From: Acidithrix ferrooxidans
GTDB lineage: Bacteria > Actinomycetota > Acidimicrobiia > Acidimicrobiales > Acidimicrobiaceae
Assembly (NCBI RefSeq): GCF_000949295.1
Contig: NZ_JXYS01000018.1
Coordinates: 62,001 to 126,000, forward strand
Direction: 5' to 3'
DNA: 64,000 nucleotides
Made by a program: the position numbers and the translations under genes. A model generated the notes under the pieces. That model saw only the letters and a list, made by a program, of their open reading frames with translations, did no database searches and had not been told where the DNA came from. Shown here in pieces: positions 34,202 to 41,787 of this stretch (positions within the stretch are counted from its first letter, which is position 1; each line of letters opens with the position of its first letter).

Positions 34202-35594
34202 CGTGTAGACCCCTTCCTGTTAAAGCTATTACCGTTTCGCCGAATGTCTCGGACAATGTTGGGTGCGGTTGAATAAAGTGTGCAATTTCTTCAGCTGTTG
34301 CTTCCCAGTTGACAGCCAAATAACCCATCCCCAGTTGCTCTGTTACCCATGGGCCAGCCATGTGAACCCCAAGGATACGTCCTGCGCTTCCATCGGCGCG
34401 CTTTTCCGCAACAACTTTCACAACGCCCTCGGTTTCACCTATAATCCGAGCACGTGAGTTGCCTCCGAATGGGTCCTTCTTGACGATGACATCGTAACCG
34501 GCATTTCTAGCCGCTTCCTCTGTCAATCCCGCGAAGGCTACTTCTGGGTGTGTATAGATACACCATGGTACATTGACGTAGTCTACAGGTATCGTGCGCT
34601 CTCCAAGAATGGTCTTGATTGCTACTATGGCCTCAGCAAAGCCCACGTGAGCAAGTTGTGCAGTAGCCACTAAGTCGCCAATTGCAAAAACACCTTCCTC
34701 AGAGGTCCTCATATATTCATCCGTTTGGACAAATCCTCTTTGATCAAGATTTACAGATGAGTTGCCTCCAAGAAGCTTCTCGCTAAATGGACGTCGACCC
34801 ACTGAGACGATAACCTTGTCGACATGGACGCTACTTCCGTCTCCGAAGAAGAGGTTGGTCCCCTTCTCCCCGGGAGCATGTCCAGTGACGGCCACTCCGG
34901 TGTGCATTGCGATCCCACGCTTCCTGAAGGATCTAACAACGACATCTGCAACATCTTTATCACATCCCGCAAGCAGAGTGGGCATGGCCTCCAAAATAGT
35001 TACCTTAACGCCGAGATCTGACATCATTGACGCAAATTCGCAACCGATGGCTCCGCCACCTATAATCGCCACGCTCTCGGGCAGCTCAGACATTGCCAGA
35101 ACTTCGTCCGAGGTAATAATGACTTCTCCGTCTATTTCAAAGCCAGGTATCGTACGAGGAACGGAACCCGCCGCCAAGATAATAGAATCCCCAGTGACAA
35201 TCTCGCCACCGTCGATCTCTACCTTACCGTCACCAATGTAAGCACCAAAGCCCTCGATGATTTCGATTTTCCGACCTTTCATAAGGCCGGAAAGACCTTT
35301 CCAGAGCTGATCTACGACTCTCTGTTTGCGATTCTGTGTTATTGAGAAGTCGATCGAAGGCGGTGTCGTAAGAACCCCGAACTCCTTAGCTGACTCTACG
35401 GCGCGAAAAACGGCGGCACTCTCTAGGAACTCTTTGGCTGGTATGCAACCTCGATGAAGGCATGTCCCACCAACTTTTTCCTTTTCGACTACGCATACGC
35501 TCAAACCGGCGCTCGCACCGTATAGCGCTGCTGCGTAGCCTCCTGGGCCACCCCCTATCACGACGACGTCAAAATTTTTAGACGTCGCAATCAC
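34194..35594 (-). CDS. lpdA: dihydrolipoamide dehydrogenase (E3)
   Basis: A 466-residue flavoprotein reoxidising E2 dihydrolipoamide with NAD+. FAD site VVIGGGPGGYAAALYGASAG, redox disulfide GGTCLHRGCIPAKEF, NAD site AIIGGGAIGCEFASMM, and the C-terminal HPTLSET with the catalytic histidine of the partner subunit. The best start is GTG at 35594, which overlaps a near-perfect GGAGGTGA ribosome binding sequence, an odd arrangement; a neighbouring ATT codon is possible. It precedes the E2 gene with an eight-base overlap. E1 is not in the window. Confidence 0.94.
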   Translation of the reverse strand: MIATSKNFDVVVIGGGPGGYAAALYGASAGLSVCVVEKEKVGGTCLHRGCIPAKEFLESAAVFRAVESAKEFGVLTTPPSIDFSITQNRKQRVVDQLWKGLSGLMKGRKIEIIEGFGAYIGDGKVEIDGGEIVTGDSIILAAGSVPRTIPGFEIDGEVIITSDEVLAMSELPESVAIIGGGAIGCEFASMMSDLGVKVTILEAMPTLLAGCDKDVADVVVRSFRKRGIAMHTGVAVTGHAPGEKGTNLFFGDGSSVHVDKVIVSVGRRPFSEKLLGGNSSVNLDQRGFVQTDEYMRTSEEGVFAIGDLVATAQLAHVGFAEAIVAIKTILGERTIPVDYVNVPWCIYTHPEVAFAGLTEEAARNAGYDVIVKKDPFGGNSRARIIGETEGVVKVVAEKRADGSAGRILGVHMAGPWVTEQLGMGYLAVNWEATAEEIAHFIQPHPTLSETFGETVIALTGRGLHVG

Positions 35595-35992
35595 CTCCTA
35601 AGTAAGTGGTCCCAAACCACAAAAATAAGTCAAAAGAGCAAAACTCTTCCGACCTCACAACTCTATGCCCAAAACACCACAATTGGCAAACCGACACAGA
35701 TCCAATCTCATATCAATCTATTGTCAATTTCACATCCAAGAAGGTCGCAGACCAAATAATGACTCGTTAATTGCAATTACCCTTATCGATTCTCATCTGA
35801 GACTTCCGAAGATAAAATCACCCAAAATCTCCTTAGGGCTGGAACGCGCAACAGCAGTGCCACGTTGGTAATTTAAAATTCAAATCCGCGATCCGACAGA
35901 AGATAATATCGTTACCGACGTCCATCTAGGGCCCACCACTGAAGCCATATAGATGAAAAGTATGCCCTAGGTAAAATTAATCGTTTGGGTCC
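35595..35992. other. gene-free region between rnhB and lpdA
   Basis: Nothing beyond short shadow ORFs was found in these 398 bases; they probably carry the promoter of the E3-E2 pair. Confidence 0.5.
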
Positions 35993-36685
35993 TTAGCCTT
36001 CAAGTAGGTGATCTTCCCGAGAGGTACCAAGCGGCGACCAATCACATTGAAGTTTCATAGTTGCCACATAACTCCAGCTAACTCTATGTATCGCCGACAG
36101 TCCATAGACCCTCAATGACCTACGATGTTGTATCGAAGGATAGCCCTTGTTTCTCCAAAAAGACCAAAATGGGTACTGATCGTCGATAACTACCATGTAC
36201 CGGTCTCGATTGACTTTGGCCACAATGCTTGCAGCGCCGATCAAAAGAGATCGGGAATCACCTTTTACAAGAGGAACTACTCGACATCCCGGCGAGACCA
36301 CGAAGTCCACCCTGCCATCCAAAAGAATGAGCTTTGGCCTCTTCCCCAACGACTCCAATGCACGCGATGTTGCAAGGGATAGTGCTCTCGAGATCCCGTA
36401 TAGGTCACATTCATTAGCGCTACACGACCCAACTGATCCGAAAAAGACCTCCAAAATCGCCTCATTAGCTATCTCGCGTTTCGATGGCGACAACACTTTT
36501 GAATCATCAATCAACCCAATTAGCGGGTCACCCTGCAAAAGAGCCCGTAACTCCCCAGCTGAGATGCCGACAACGCCAACGCTCAGCGGCCCAGCCCAAG
36601 AACCACGACCCACTTCGTCGACCCCAATTACAAGATCCGAGTCATTCAATCCATCCAAATATCTACCAGTAGTGAGATCTATCAC
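35993..36685 (-). CDS. rnhB: ribonuclease HII
   Basis: This 230-residue enzyme nicks RNA in DNA hybrids and removes misincorporated ribonucleotides. The signature GVDEVGRGSWAGPLSVG holds the first Asp-Glu catalytic pair, LILLDGRVD the next acidic residue, and AASIVAKVNRDRYM the conserved helix with the final aspartate. The start is GTG at 36685 with AAAGGG upstream. It is 59 bases downstream of the adenylate cyclase gene on the same strand. Confidence 0.94.
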   Translation of the reverse strand: MIDLTTGRYLDGLNDSDLVIGVDEVGRGSWAGPLSVGVVGISAGELRALLQGDPLIGLIDDSKVLSPSKREIANEAILEVFFGSVGSCSANECDLYGISRALSLATSRALESLGKRPKLILLDGRVDFVVSPGCRVVPLVKGDSRSLLIGAASIVAKVNRDRYMVVIDDQYPFWSFWRNKGYPSIQHRRSLRVYGLSAIHRVSWSYVATMKLQCDWSPLGTSREDHLLEG

Positions 36686-36743
36686 ACACGACCCTTTCGA
36701 CCTCCAAATACCGATCAGATGGAGTCTATGAAGTCAACCTGAT

Positions 36744-37907
36744 TCACAAACTCGACAAGGCAACCTTGGAAGTCGGCCCACTATCCCTAATGACGTAAAG
36801 CTCAACAGATCCAATATCCTTGAGATATCGAGGTTGCAGTGCCCGCAAGACAAAATCGCCTTCATCTCGAACATGATCAGCAACCTCTCGGGTTATCAAA
36901 ACCGTACCTGGCGCCGCTATATTTACGATCCGACTAGCGGTATTTACTATAGGGCCATAGTAATCTCCGTCCTGAGAGAGCATCTCTCCGAAGGCTATTC
37001 CAGCACGCACCTCAGAGAGCAGCGAATCTCTGCGATATTCAGCCGCAAGTCTAAGCCCAATTTCACATGCCGCCATTGGGTCCTCTGCGACAAACATAAC
37101 CTCGTCGCCTATCATCTTGACTACTCTACCACCGGCATTTGTTACGCTGTCAAAACTAACCTGCTCAAATCGACCCACCACTTTCGCAAGTTCTTCATTG
37201 CTAAGTTGCTGAGAGATAACCGTAAAACCCACCAAATCTACAAAGCCAATAGCCAGCTCGACGACAGCCACATTCTGTGCTCCGTTATCAAAGGCAAGCA
37301 TCGCCCGACGCGACGCCGCATGCAGGTGGCGCAGCCAGGTATAGACAAGCAATTGAGGCACAGCTGGCACTACATTGGCGCTATAGCGAGTAAAGCGATC
37401 CGCTAAGGATATCGGGTCCACTTCACCAAATTCATCCCCCAGCGCTCCAAAGGCAGAGGATGAGACGATTTCGGCTTCAGCAAAGCGCGCCATCGAAGAT
37501 CCCATTACACGAGCAAGCTGAAGAGCTATTTCACGAGGCAGCTCACCTTCACCTAAAAGAATTTTTAGTGAGTGAGCAGCCTGCAAATCGAGTTCAGTAA
37601 AGACCATCTCGTCGTTTGTAAAATCCCTAAAACCCAGTGCCCGCCATAATCTCCGCAAAACCAAGACCTCGACGCCCGTTGTTTTTGCAATTTGATTCGC
37701 AGAGATTCTGCTAGATGGCGGCCCTAACAACTGATCTACAGCAAGAAAGTGAATCGAGCCGTCTTCTAAGGCATTGAGAATGTCGCTGTCACGGACCCCG
37801 CGTTCCCGCAACATCTCCACGAGTCTTACTGGCAGTTCGTCCAAGCCCAAGGCGCACTCCTCTTCGATAACATTAATGGTATGGCATTGCGGGGTTCGCG
37901 GTGGCAT
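36744..37907 (-). CDS. class III adenylate cyclase with N-terminal regulatory domain
   Basis: A cyclic-nucleotide synthase of about 387 residues. The N-terminal 190 residues resemble the adenylate cyclase regulatory domain (Ad_Cy_reg) of mycobacterial Rv1264/Rv2212, including a helix-turn-helix-like stretch ISANQIAKTTGVEVLVLRRLW. The cyclase domain has both metal aspartates (IGFVDLVGFT, KMIGDEVMFV), the lysine before the second (VVKMIGDE) and the transition-state Asn-Arg pair (VNTASRIVN), so it should be active. In Rv1264 this type of domain makes the enzyme respond to pH. A TTG start at 37961 is also possible. Confidence 0.9.
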   Translation of the reverse strand: MPPRTPQCHTINVIEEECALGLDELPVRLVEMLRERGVRDSDILNALEDGSIHFLAVDQLLGPPSSRISANQIAKTTGVEVLVLRRLWRALGFRDFTNDEMVFTELDLQAAHSLKILLGEGELPREIALQLARVMGSSMARFAEAEIVSSSAFGALGDEFGEVDPISLADRFTRYSANVVPAVPQLLVYTWLRHLHAASRRAMLAFDNGAQNVAVVELAIGFVDLVGFTVISQQLSNEELAKVVGRFEQVSFDSVTNAGGRVVKMIGDEVMFVAEDPMAACEIGLRLAAEYRRDSLLSEVRAGIAFGEMLSQDGDYYGPIVNTASRIVNIAAPGTVLITREVADHVRDEGDFVLRALQPRYLKDIGSVELYVIRDSGPTSKVALSSL

Positions 37908-37942
37908 TCGAGCAGCATATGCTCGAAGATTGTGAAGAAAAT

Positions 37943-38614
37943 ATGGCCCTAGCAAATCCAAATGAAGAAAATCAACTCAGTGGCCTCGCAGTAATAATCC
38001 CTATTAGATCATTCGCGAACGGCAAAACTCGACTTGGCCCTATTCCTTATCAATCTAAAGCCGAAATAATACGTATAATCGCCAAATACATTCTCGATGC
38101 CGCATCTCCCATTGAAAGGTTCGTGATCTCTAGCGATCTTGGAGTTGAAGCTTGGGCGACTTCTTTGGGTGTTTCGACCCTCAAAGACAATGGAGATCTC
38201 AATACCACTCTTCGAGGGGCAACTAATCTGCTATATAAACAGGGCTATCGTCGATGTGCAATTGTGCTCGGAGATATACCATTACTCCGACACCAAGACG
38301 TTCTAGACGTTCTTGGCCATGGAGACTTTGCGATCATTACGGATCGCAATCATGAGGGAACCAATGTAATGGCCTTTGACCTACCGCTATCGATTCAGCT
38401 CTCATACGGTCGATCTTCACTGGCTTCCCACAGGGCACTTATTGAAGAAAGTGGCGCAAAATGCGAAGTTTTACAACGCATTTACCCCTGTTATGACATA
38501 GACACCCAAGACGATATCGTCTCCCTTGGAAAACTTATACGCGACGATCCAAAACTACCATCTGATTTGCACGAGCGCATTCAAACGATACTGTCAGTTC
38601 TTGGCCATAAATGA
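37943..38614 (+). CDS. cofC: CofC/FbiD-type guanylyltransferase of coenzyme F420 biosynthesis
   Basis: About 223 residues. The enzyme couples GTP to phosphoenolpyruvate or 2-phospholactate to make the activated side-chain precursor of F420. LAVIIPIRSFANGKTRLGPI is the family's nucleotide-binding N-terminus, and VLGDIPLLRHQDVLDVLGHGDFAIITDRNHEGTNVMAF (one region) covers the metal site and the substrate loop. A GTG at 37901 is in frame, but the ATG at 37943 lies just before the conserved core, leaving 35 bases to the divergent cyclase gene. No other F420 gene is nearby. Confidence 0.88.
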   Translation: MALANPNEENQLSGLAVIIPIRSFANGKTRLGPIPYQSKAEIIRIIAKYILDAASPIERFVISSDLGVEAWATSLGVSTLKDNGDLNTTLRGATNLLYKQGYRRCAIVLGDIPLLRHQDVLDVLGHGDFAIITDRNHEGTNVMAFDLPLSIQLSYGRSSLASHRALIEESGAKCEVLQRIYPCYDIDTQDDIVSLGKLIRDDPKLPSDLHERIQTILSVLGHK

Positions 38615-38655
38615 TGATTAAGTTCTAATTCTAAAACTCAGAAAGCGAGAAAACC

Positions 38656-39411
38656 TTGACGTCAACGTATCTTCGAAATAGGCCTGAGATCGAAACTGTG
38701 ATAAAAAGACCAGCTATAACTATGGCCATTGGCGCACACCCTGACGACATCGAGTTCGGCGCGGGTGCCACCTTGGCCAAGTGGTCAGCTCAAGGTGCCC
38801 AAATCATCTTTGTAATCATGACTGATGGAGCAAAAGGAACCTGGGACCCAGAGATAAACCAGCACTTGCTTGCGGTCCGTCGTCAAAAAGAACAGCACCG
38901 CGCAATCGATAAACTCACATCAAATGGAATAGTAGAGTTTCTCGATGCCATCGACGGCGAACTAACGCCCACCGCACGGCGGATCGCACAGGTGACGAGC
39001 CTAATTCGCAAATATAAACCAGAGACCATAATCTCCCACGATCCATGGAAGCGCTATCGTCTTCACCCTGACCATAGAAACACCGGCTTTATCGTTACCG
39101 ATGCGGTAGTGGCAGCTCGTGATCCCCACTTTCTAAAGGAGTTAGGAAGCCATCATCGGCCTTCGCATCTACTGCTCTTTGAGGCAGACGAACCCAATTA
39201 TATCGAGCCACTCACTCCCGAGTATGTTCAAGCAAAGATAGATGCCTTAATGTGTCACGAATCCCAACACGAAACATCGATGGAAATAGCTGGCGAATCC
39301 ACAGATGAAGTTACTCGATTTGAGAAACTTGTCTTTGCAATGGCCGAAAAAGTGGGAGACAAAGCAGGGGTTTCACTAGGCGAAGAATTCCATATTATCA
39401 ACGATATCTAA
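38656..39411 (+). CDS. PIG-L/LmbE-family deacetylase
   Basis: A zinc-dependent N-acetyl-sugar deacetylase-like protein of 251 residues. The zinc motif AIGAHPDDIEFGAGATLAKW (AHPDD), the second site in HPDHRNTGFIVTDAV and the closing CHESQH are all present. Relatives act in mycothiol metabolism (MshB, Mca) or on other GlcNAc compounds; the sequence does not settle which. The start is TTG at 38656. It lies 41 bases after cofC, in the same direction, and may be co-transcribed. Confidence 0.85.
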   Translation: MTSTYLRNRPEIETVIKRPAITMAIGAHPDDIEFGAGATLAKWSAQGAQIIFVIMTDGAKGTWDPEINQHLLAVRRQKEQHRAIDKLTSNGIVEFLDAIDGELTPTARRIAQVTSLIRKYKPETIISHDPWKRYRLHPDHRNTGFIVTDAVVAARDPHFLKELGSHHRPSHLLLFEADEPNYIEPLTPEYVQAKIDALMCHESQHETSMEIAGESTDEVTRFEKLVFAMAEKVGDKAGVSLGEEFHIINDI

Positions 39412-40047
39412 AGGTCAAGCTGTAGTCCGAATCCATGACTATCAACGACTGCTCTAAGGAAACAGCACATCCAAAAGTTCAATAGCATAAAGTGCGCCGC
39501 AACTTCGCTCTTGATCTTTTGGTATTTGCCCCTGCAATATCTGACGTTTAAAAGTTTTACGGTTCAATCAAAACCTAGCCTCTATGGCCATGACATAGTT
39601 TCGATAGGCTTGATTATTAGCTAATTAGCGCTTTGAAATAACGAGGATTTCATGTTCGAAGAGGGCATTGGCACATTGCGCCTTTCAAGATTACGATATT
39701 CCGTTAGGCAACCTCACCTAATTCGAGATTAAAAGTTGGTAGAGTCATTCCGTGCCTATGATGCAGATGCAAAAACGCGACTTAGAAGATAACAGCTACC
39801 GCGGAGGTGTACCGCAACCAAAAAGAACTCCGCCCATTCTACAAAGCAGCTTTACAAGACTCTATCAAGACTTGATCGCTATCGCGATACCACTGTGACA
39901 GAATTCTAAATGAAAATCAAAATTGATTGGAATGAGCCAAATCAGCCCATTCCAATCAATTCATAGTTATCGAATCTCTAAAATCAATTGCCTAGTTGCT
40001 TGTGGCCATACCACTTACAAAACTATACCTTATGATCTCATTCGGTA
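39412..40047. other. gene-free region with a convergent terminator hairpin
   Basis: No gene is supported. At the right end ATTGATTGGAATG (39922-39934) pairs with CATTCCAATCAAT (39948-39960) as a 13-bp perfect stem with a 13-base loop. It lies between the convergent PIG-L and acyl-CoA ligase genes, about 90 bases after the ligase stop. Confidence 0.6.
39922..39960. terminator. 13-bp perfect hairpin downstream of the acyl-CoA ligase gene
   Basis: A perfect stem closing a 13-base loop, with AT-rich arms giving A- and T-rich flanks on both strands. Probable bidirectional terminator for convergent genes. Confidence 0.6.
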
Positions 40048-41586
40048 TTAATTCACAAGACGAGACTTGCCTTCCCAATAAGGGGCTCGAAGCTTGAACT
40101 TTTGAAGCTTACCAGTGGCAGTCCGAGCAAGTTCGCCTCGAAATTCAACTGTCGTTGGGCATTTGAAGTGTGCCATCTTGGTTCGACAAAACTCAATTAT
40201 TTCGTTCTCGGTAACTTGAGAATCCGGCCTCAAGACGACGAGAGCCTTGATGGTCTCCCCCCACTTCTCATCCGGAACGCCAATGACCGCAACCTCTAGA
40301 ACCTCGGGATGCTGAAAGACTGCATCCTCAACCTCGATTGACGACACGTTTTCCCCACCTGTTATAATCACGTCCTTCTTGCGATCAGAGATCGTTAGAT
40401 AGCCATCCTCTATATAGCCGCCGTCTCCGGTGTGGAACCAACCACCTTCCAGGGCATCTCCGGTGGCCTGGGGATTTTCCCAATATCCTTCAAAGACCTG
40501 ATTACCCTTTACAAGAACCTCGCCGTTCTGATCGATATGGAGACTGGTGCCAATGACAGGCGCACCTGCTCTAGAGAGCAACTTTGCCCGCTCACTGATT
40601 GGCTTATCATTCCATTCAAAACGGTGACTATTGAAAGTGAGAACCGGCGATGTCTCTGTCAAGCCATAGATTTGCATAAACTTCCATCCAAGCTCGACCT
40701 CGATTCGTTCAATCGTCCTAGATGGAGGTGGCGCACCAGCAGTAACAATACGGACAAGTCCACGTCCAGGAATGTCAACCCCATTTGCGCGCCTCTTCTC
40801 GGCAGCCGTCAAAACTGCAGCCCACACAGCAGGTGCTCCGCACATTAGAGTGACGCCGTATTCTTCAATGCGAGAAAGAATATCCTCGCCGTCAACCTTT
40901 CGAAGGACTATATGTTTTCCACCCATACCGGTGATCGCATAAGGCATCCCCCAACCATTCACATGGAAAAGAGGCAACGTGTGAAGGTATACATCGTTGT
41001 CATCAACCATGGCATGCCAACCAAAGATTGCCGAGTTCATCCACATATTCCTATGGGTTACTTGAACTCCCTTCGGTCGGGCAGTTGTACCTGAGGTGTA
41101 GTTTATCGAGCATGTAAATGACTCGTCTGCTTTCCATGGGGTCGGACCCACAGCGTCATCTGGGAGCTCTCTAAAGAGTTGCTCATCTTGAACTCCGTCC
41201 AAGATGATCTTAGACTTCACCTGAACTCCCGCTAGAAGCTCCTCATACTCGGGGTCAATCAACAAAATAGAAGAACCTGAATGTTCCACTATGTAGGAAA
41301 CCTCTTCAACGGTCAACCTAAAGTTGATAGGTACTAAAATTCTACCGTACCCGCTAACTCCATAAAGTGCTGTGATCATCTTGCCAGCATTGGGAGAAAA
41401 TATAGCTACCCTTTCCCCCTGGGTTATGCCCATATCCTCTAGGACTTTTGCCATATTTCTAGCTCTTTTATAGAGGCTTCCGTAAGTTACGTTTCCCATC
41501 GAACTTGCAACATTGGGCTCGTCCACTATCGCTATGCGATCAGGATAGACCTGAGCGGCACGCTCGAGATAATCTAAGACATTCAT
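40048..41586 (-). CDS. AMP-forming acyl-CoA synthetase
   Basis: An adenylate-forming ligase of about 512 residues activating a carboxylic acid to its CoA thioester. AMP-binding motif INYTSGTTARPKGVQVTHRN, A5 region MQIYGLTETSP, WFHTGDGGYIEDGYLTISDRKKDVI and the C-terminal lysine motif TATGKLQKFKLR are complete. The family resembles medium/long-chain fatty acid ligases. Upstream in-frame codons extend to 41688, but the ATG at 41586 (MNVLDYLERAAQVYPDRIAI) fits the family start. No good ribosome binding site is seen. The substrate is not determined. Confidence 0.88.
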   Translation of the reverse strand: MNVLDYLERAAQVYPDRIAIVDEPNVASSMGNVTYGSLYKRARNMAKVLEDMGITQGERVAIFSPNAGKMITALYGVSGYGRILVPINFRLTVEEVSYIVEHSGSSILLIDPEYEELLAGVQVKSKIILDGVQDEQLFRELPDDAVGPTPWKADESFTCSINYTSGTTARPKGVQVTHRNMWMNSAIFGWHAMVDDNDVYLHTLPLFHVNGWGMPYAITGMGGKHIVLRKVDGEDILSRIEEYGVTLMCGAPAVWAAVLTAAEKRRANGVDIPGRGLVRIVTAGAPPPSRTIERIEVELGWKFMQIYGLTETSPVLTFNSHRFEWNDKPISERAKLLSRAGAPVIGTSLHIDQNGEVLVKGNQVFEGYWENPQATGDALEGGWFHTGDGGYIEDGYLTISDRKKDVIITGGENVSSIEVEDAVFQHPEVLEVAVIGVPDEKWGETIKALVVLRPDSQVTENEIIEFCRTKMAHFKCPTTVEFRGELARTATGKLQKFKLRAPYWEGKSRLVN

Positions 41587-41787
41587 TTGAATAAGCAACT
41601 TTTGGTCCCCCTCAACCGAGCGACCCATCCGGGGTCGCACAAATTTACACGCTAGAGGCTCGATCATCACACAAGTTAATCTGAGCATCGAGCAACTAAA
41701 ATATATCGAACTTTATCCTTTTTATCAAGGCCGCGGCGACGCTACACATTACAGGAAAGCATTTTCATATTTTCGACGGCATAAGAG

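Noticed and set aside
34762-35241. Plus-strand ORF of 159 codons opposite lpdA
   Set aside because: Antisense shadow of the E3 gene with low-complexity serine/threonine content.
36195-37406. Plus-strand ORFs of 178 and 190 codons opposite rnhB and the adenylate cyclase
   Set aside because: Both are antisense to well-supported genes and show no recognisable domain.
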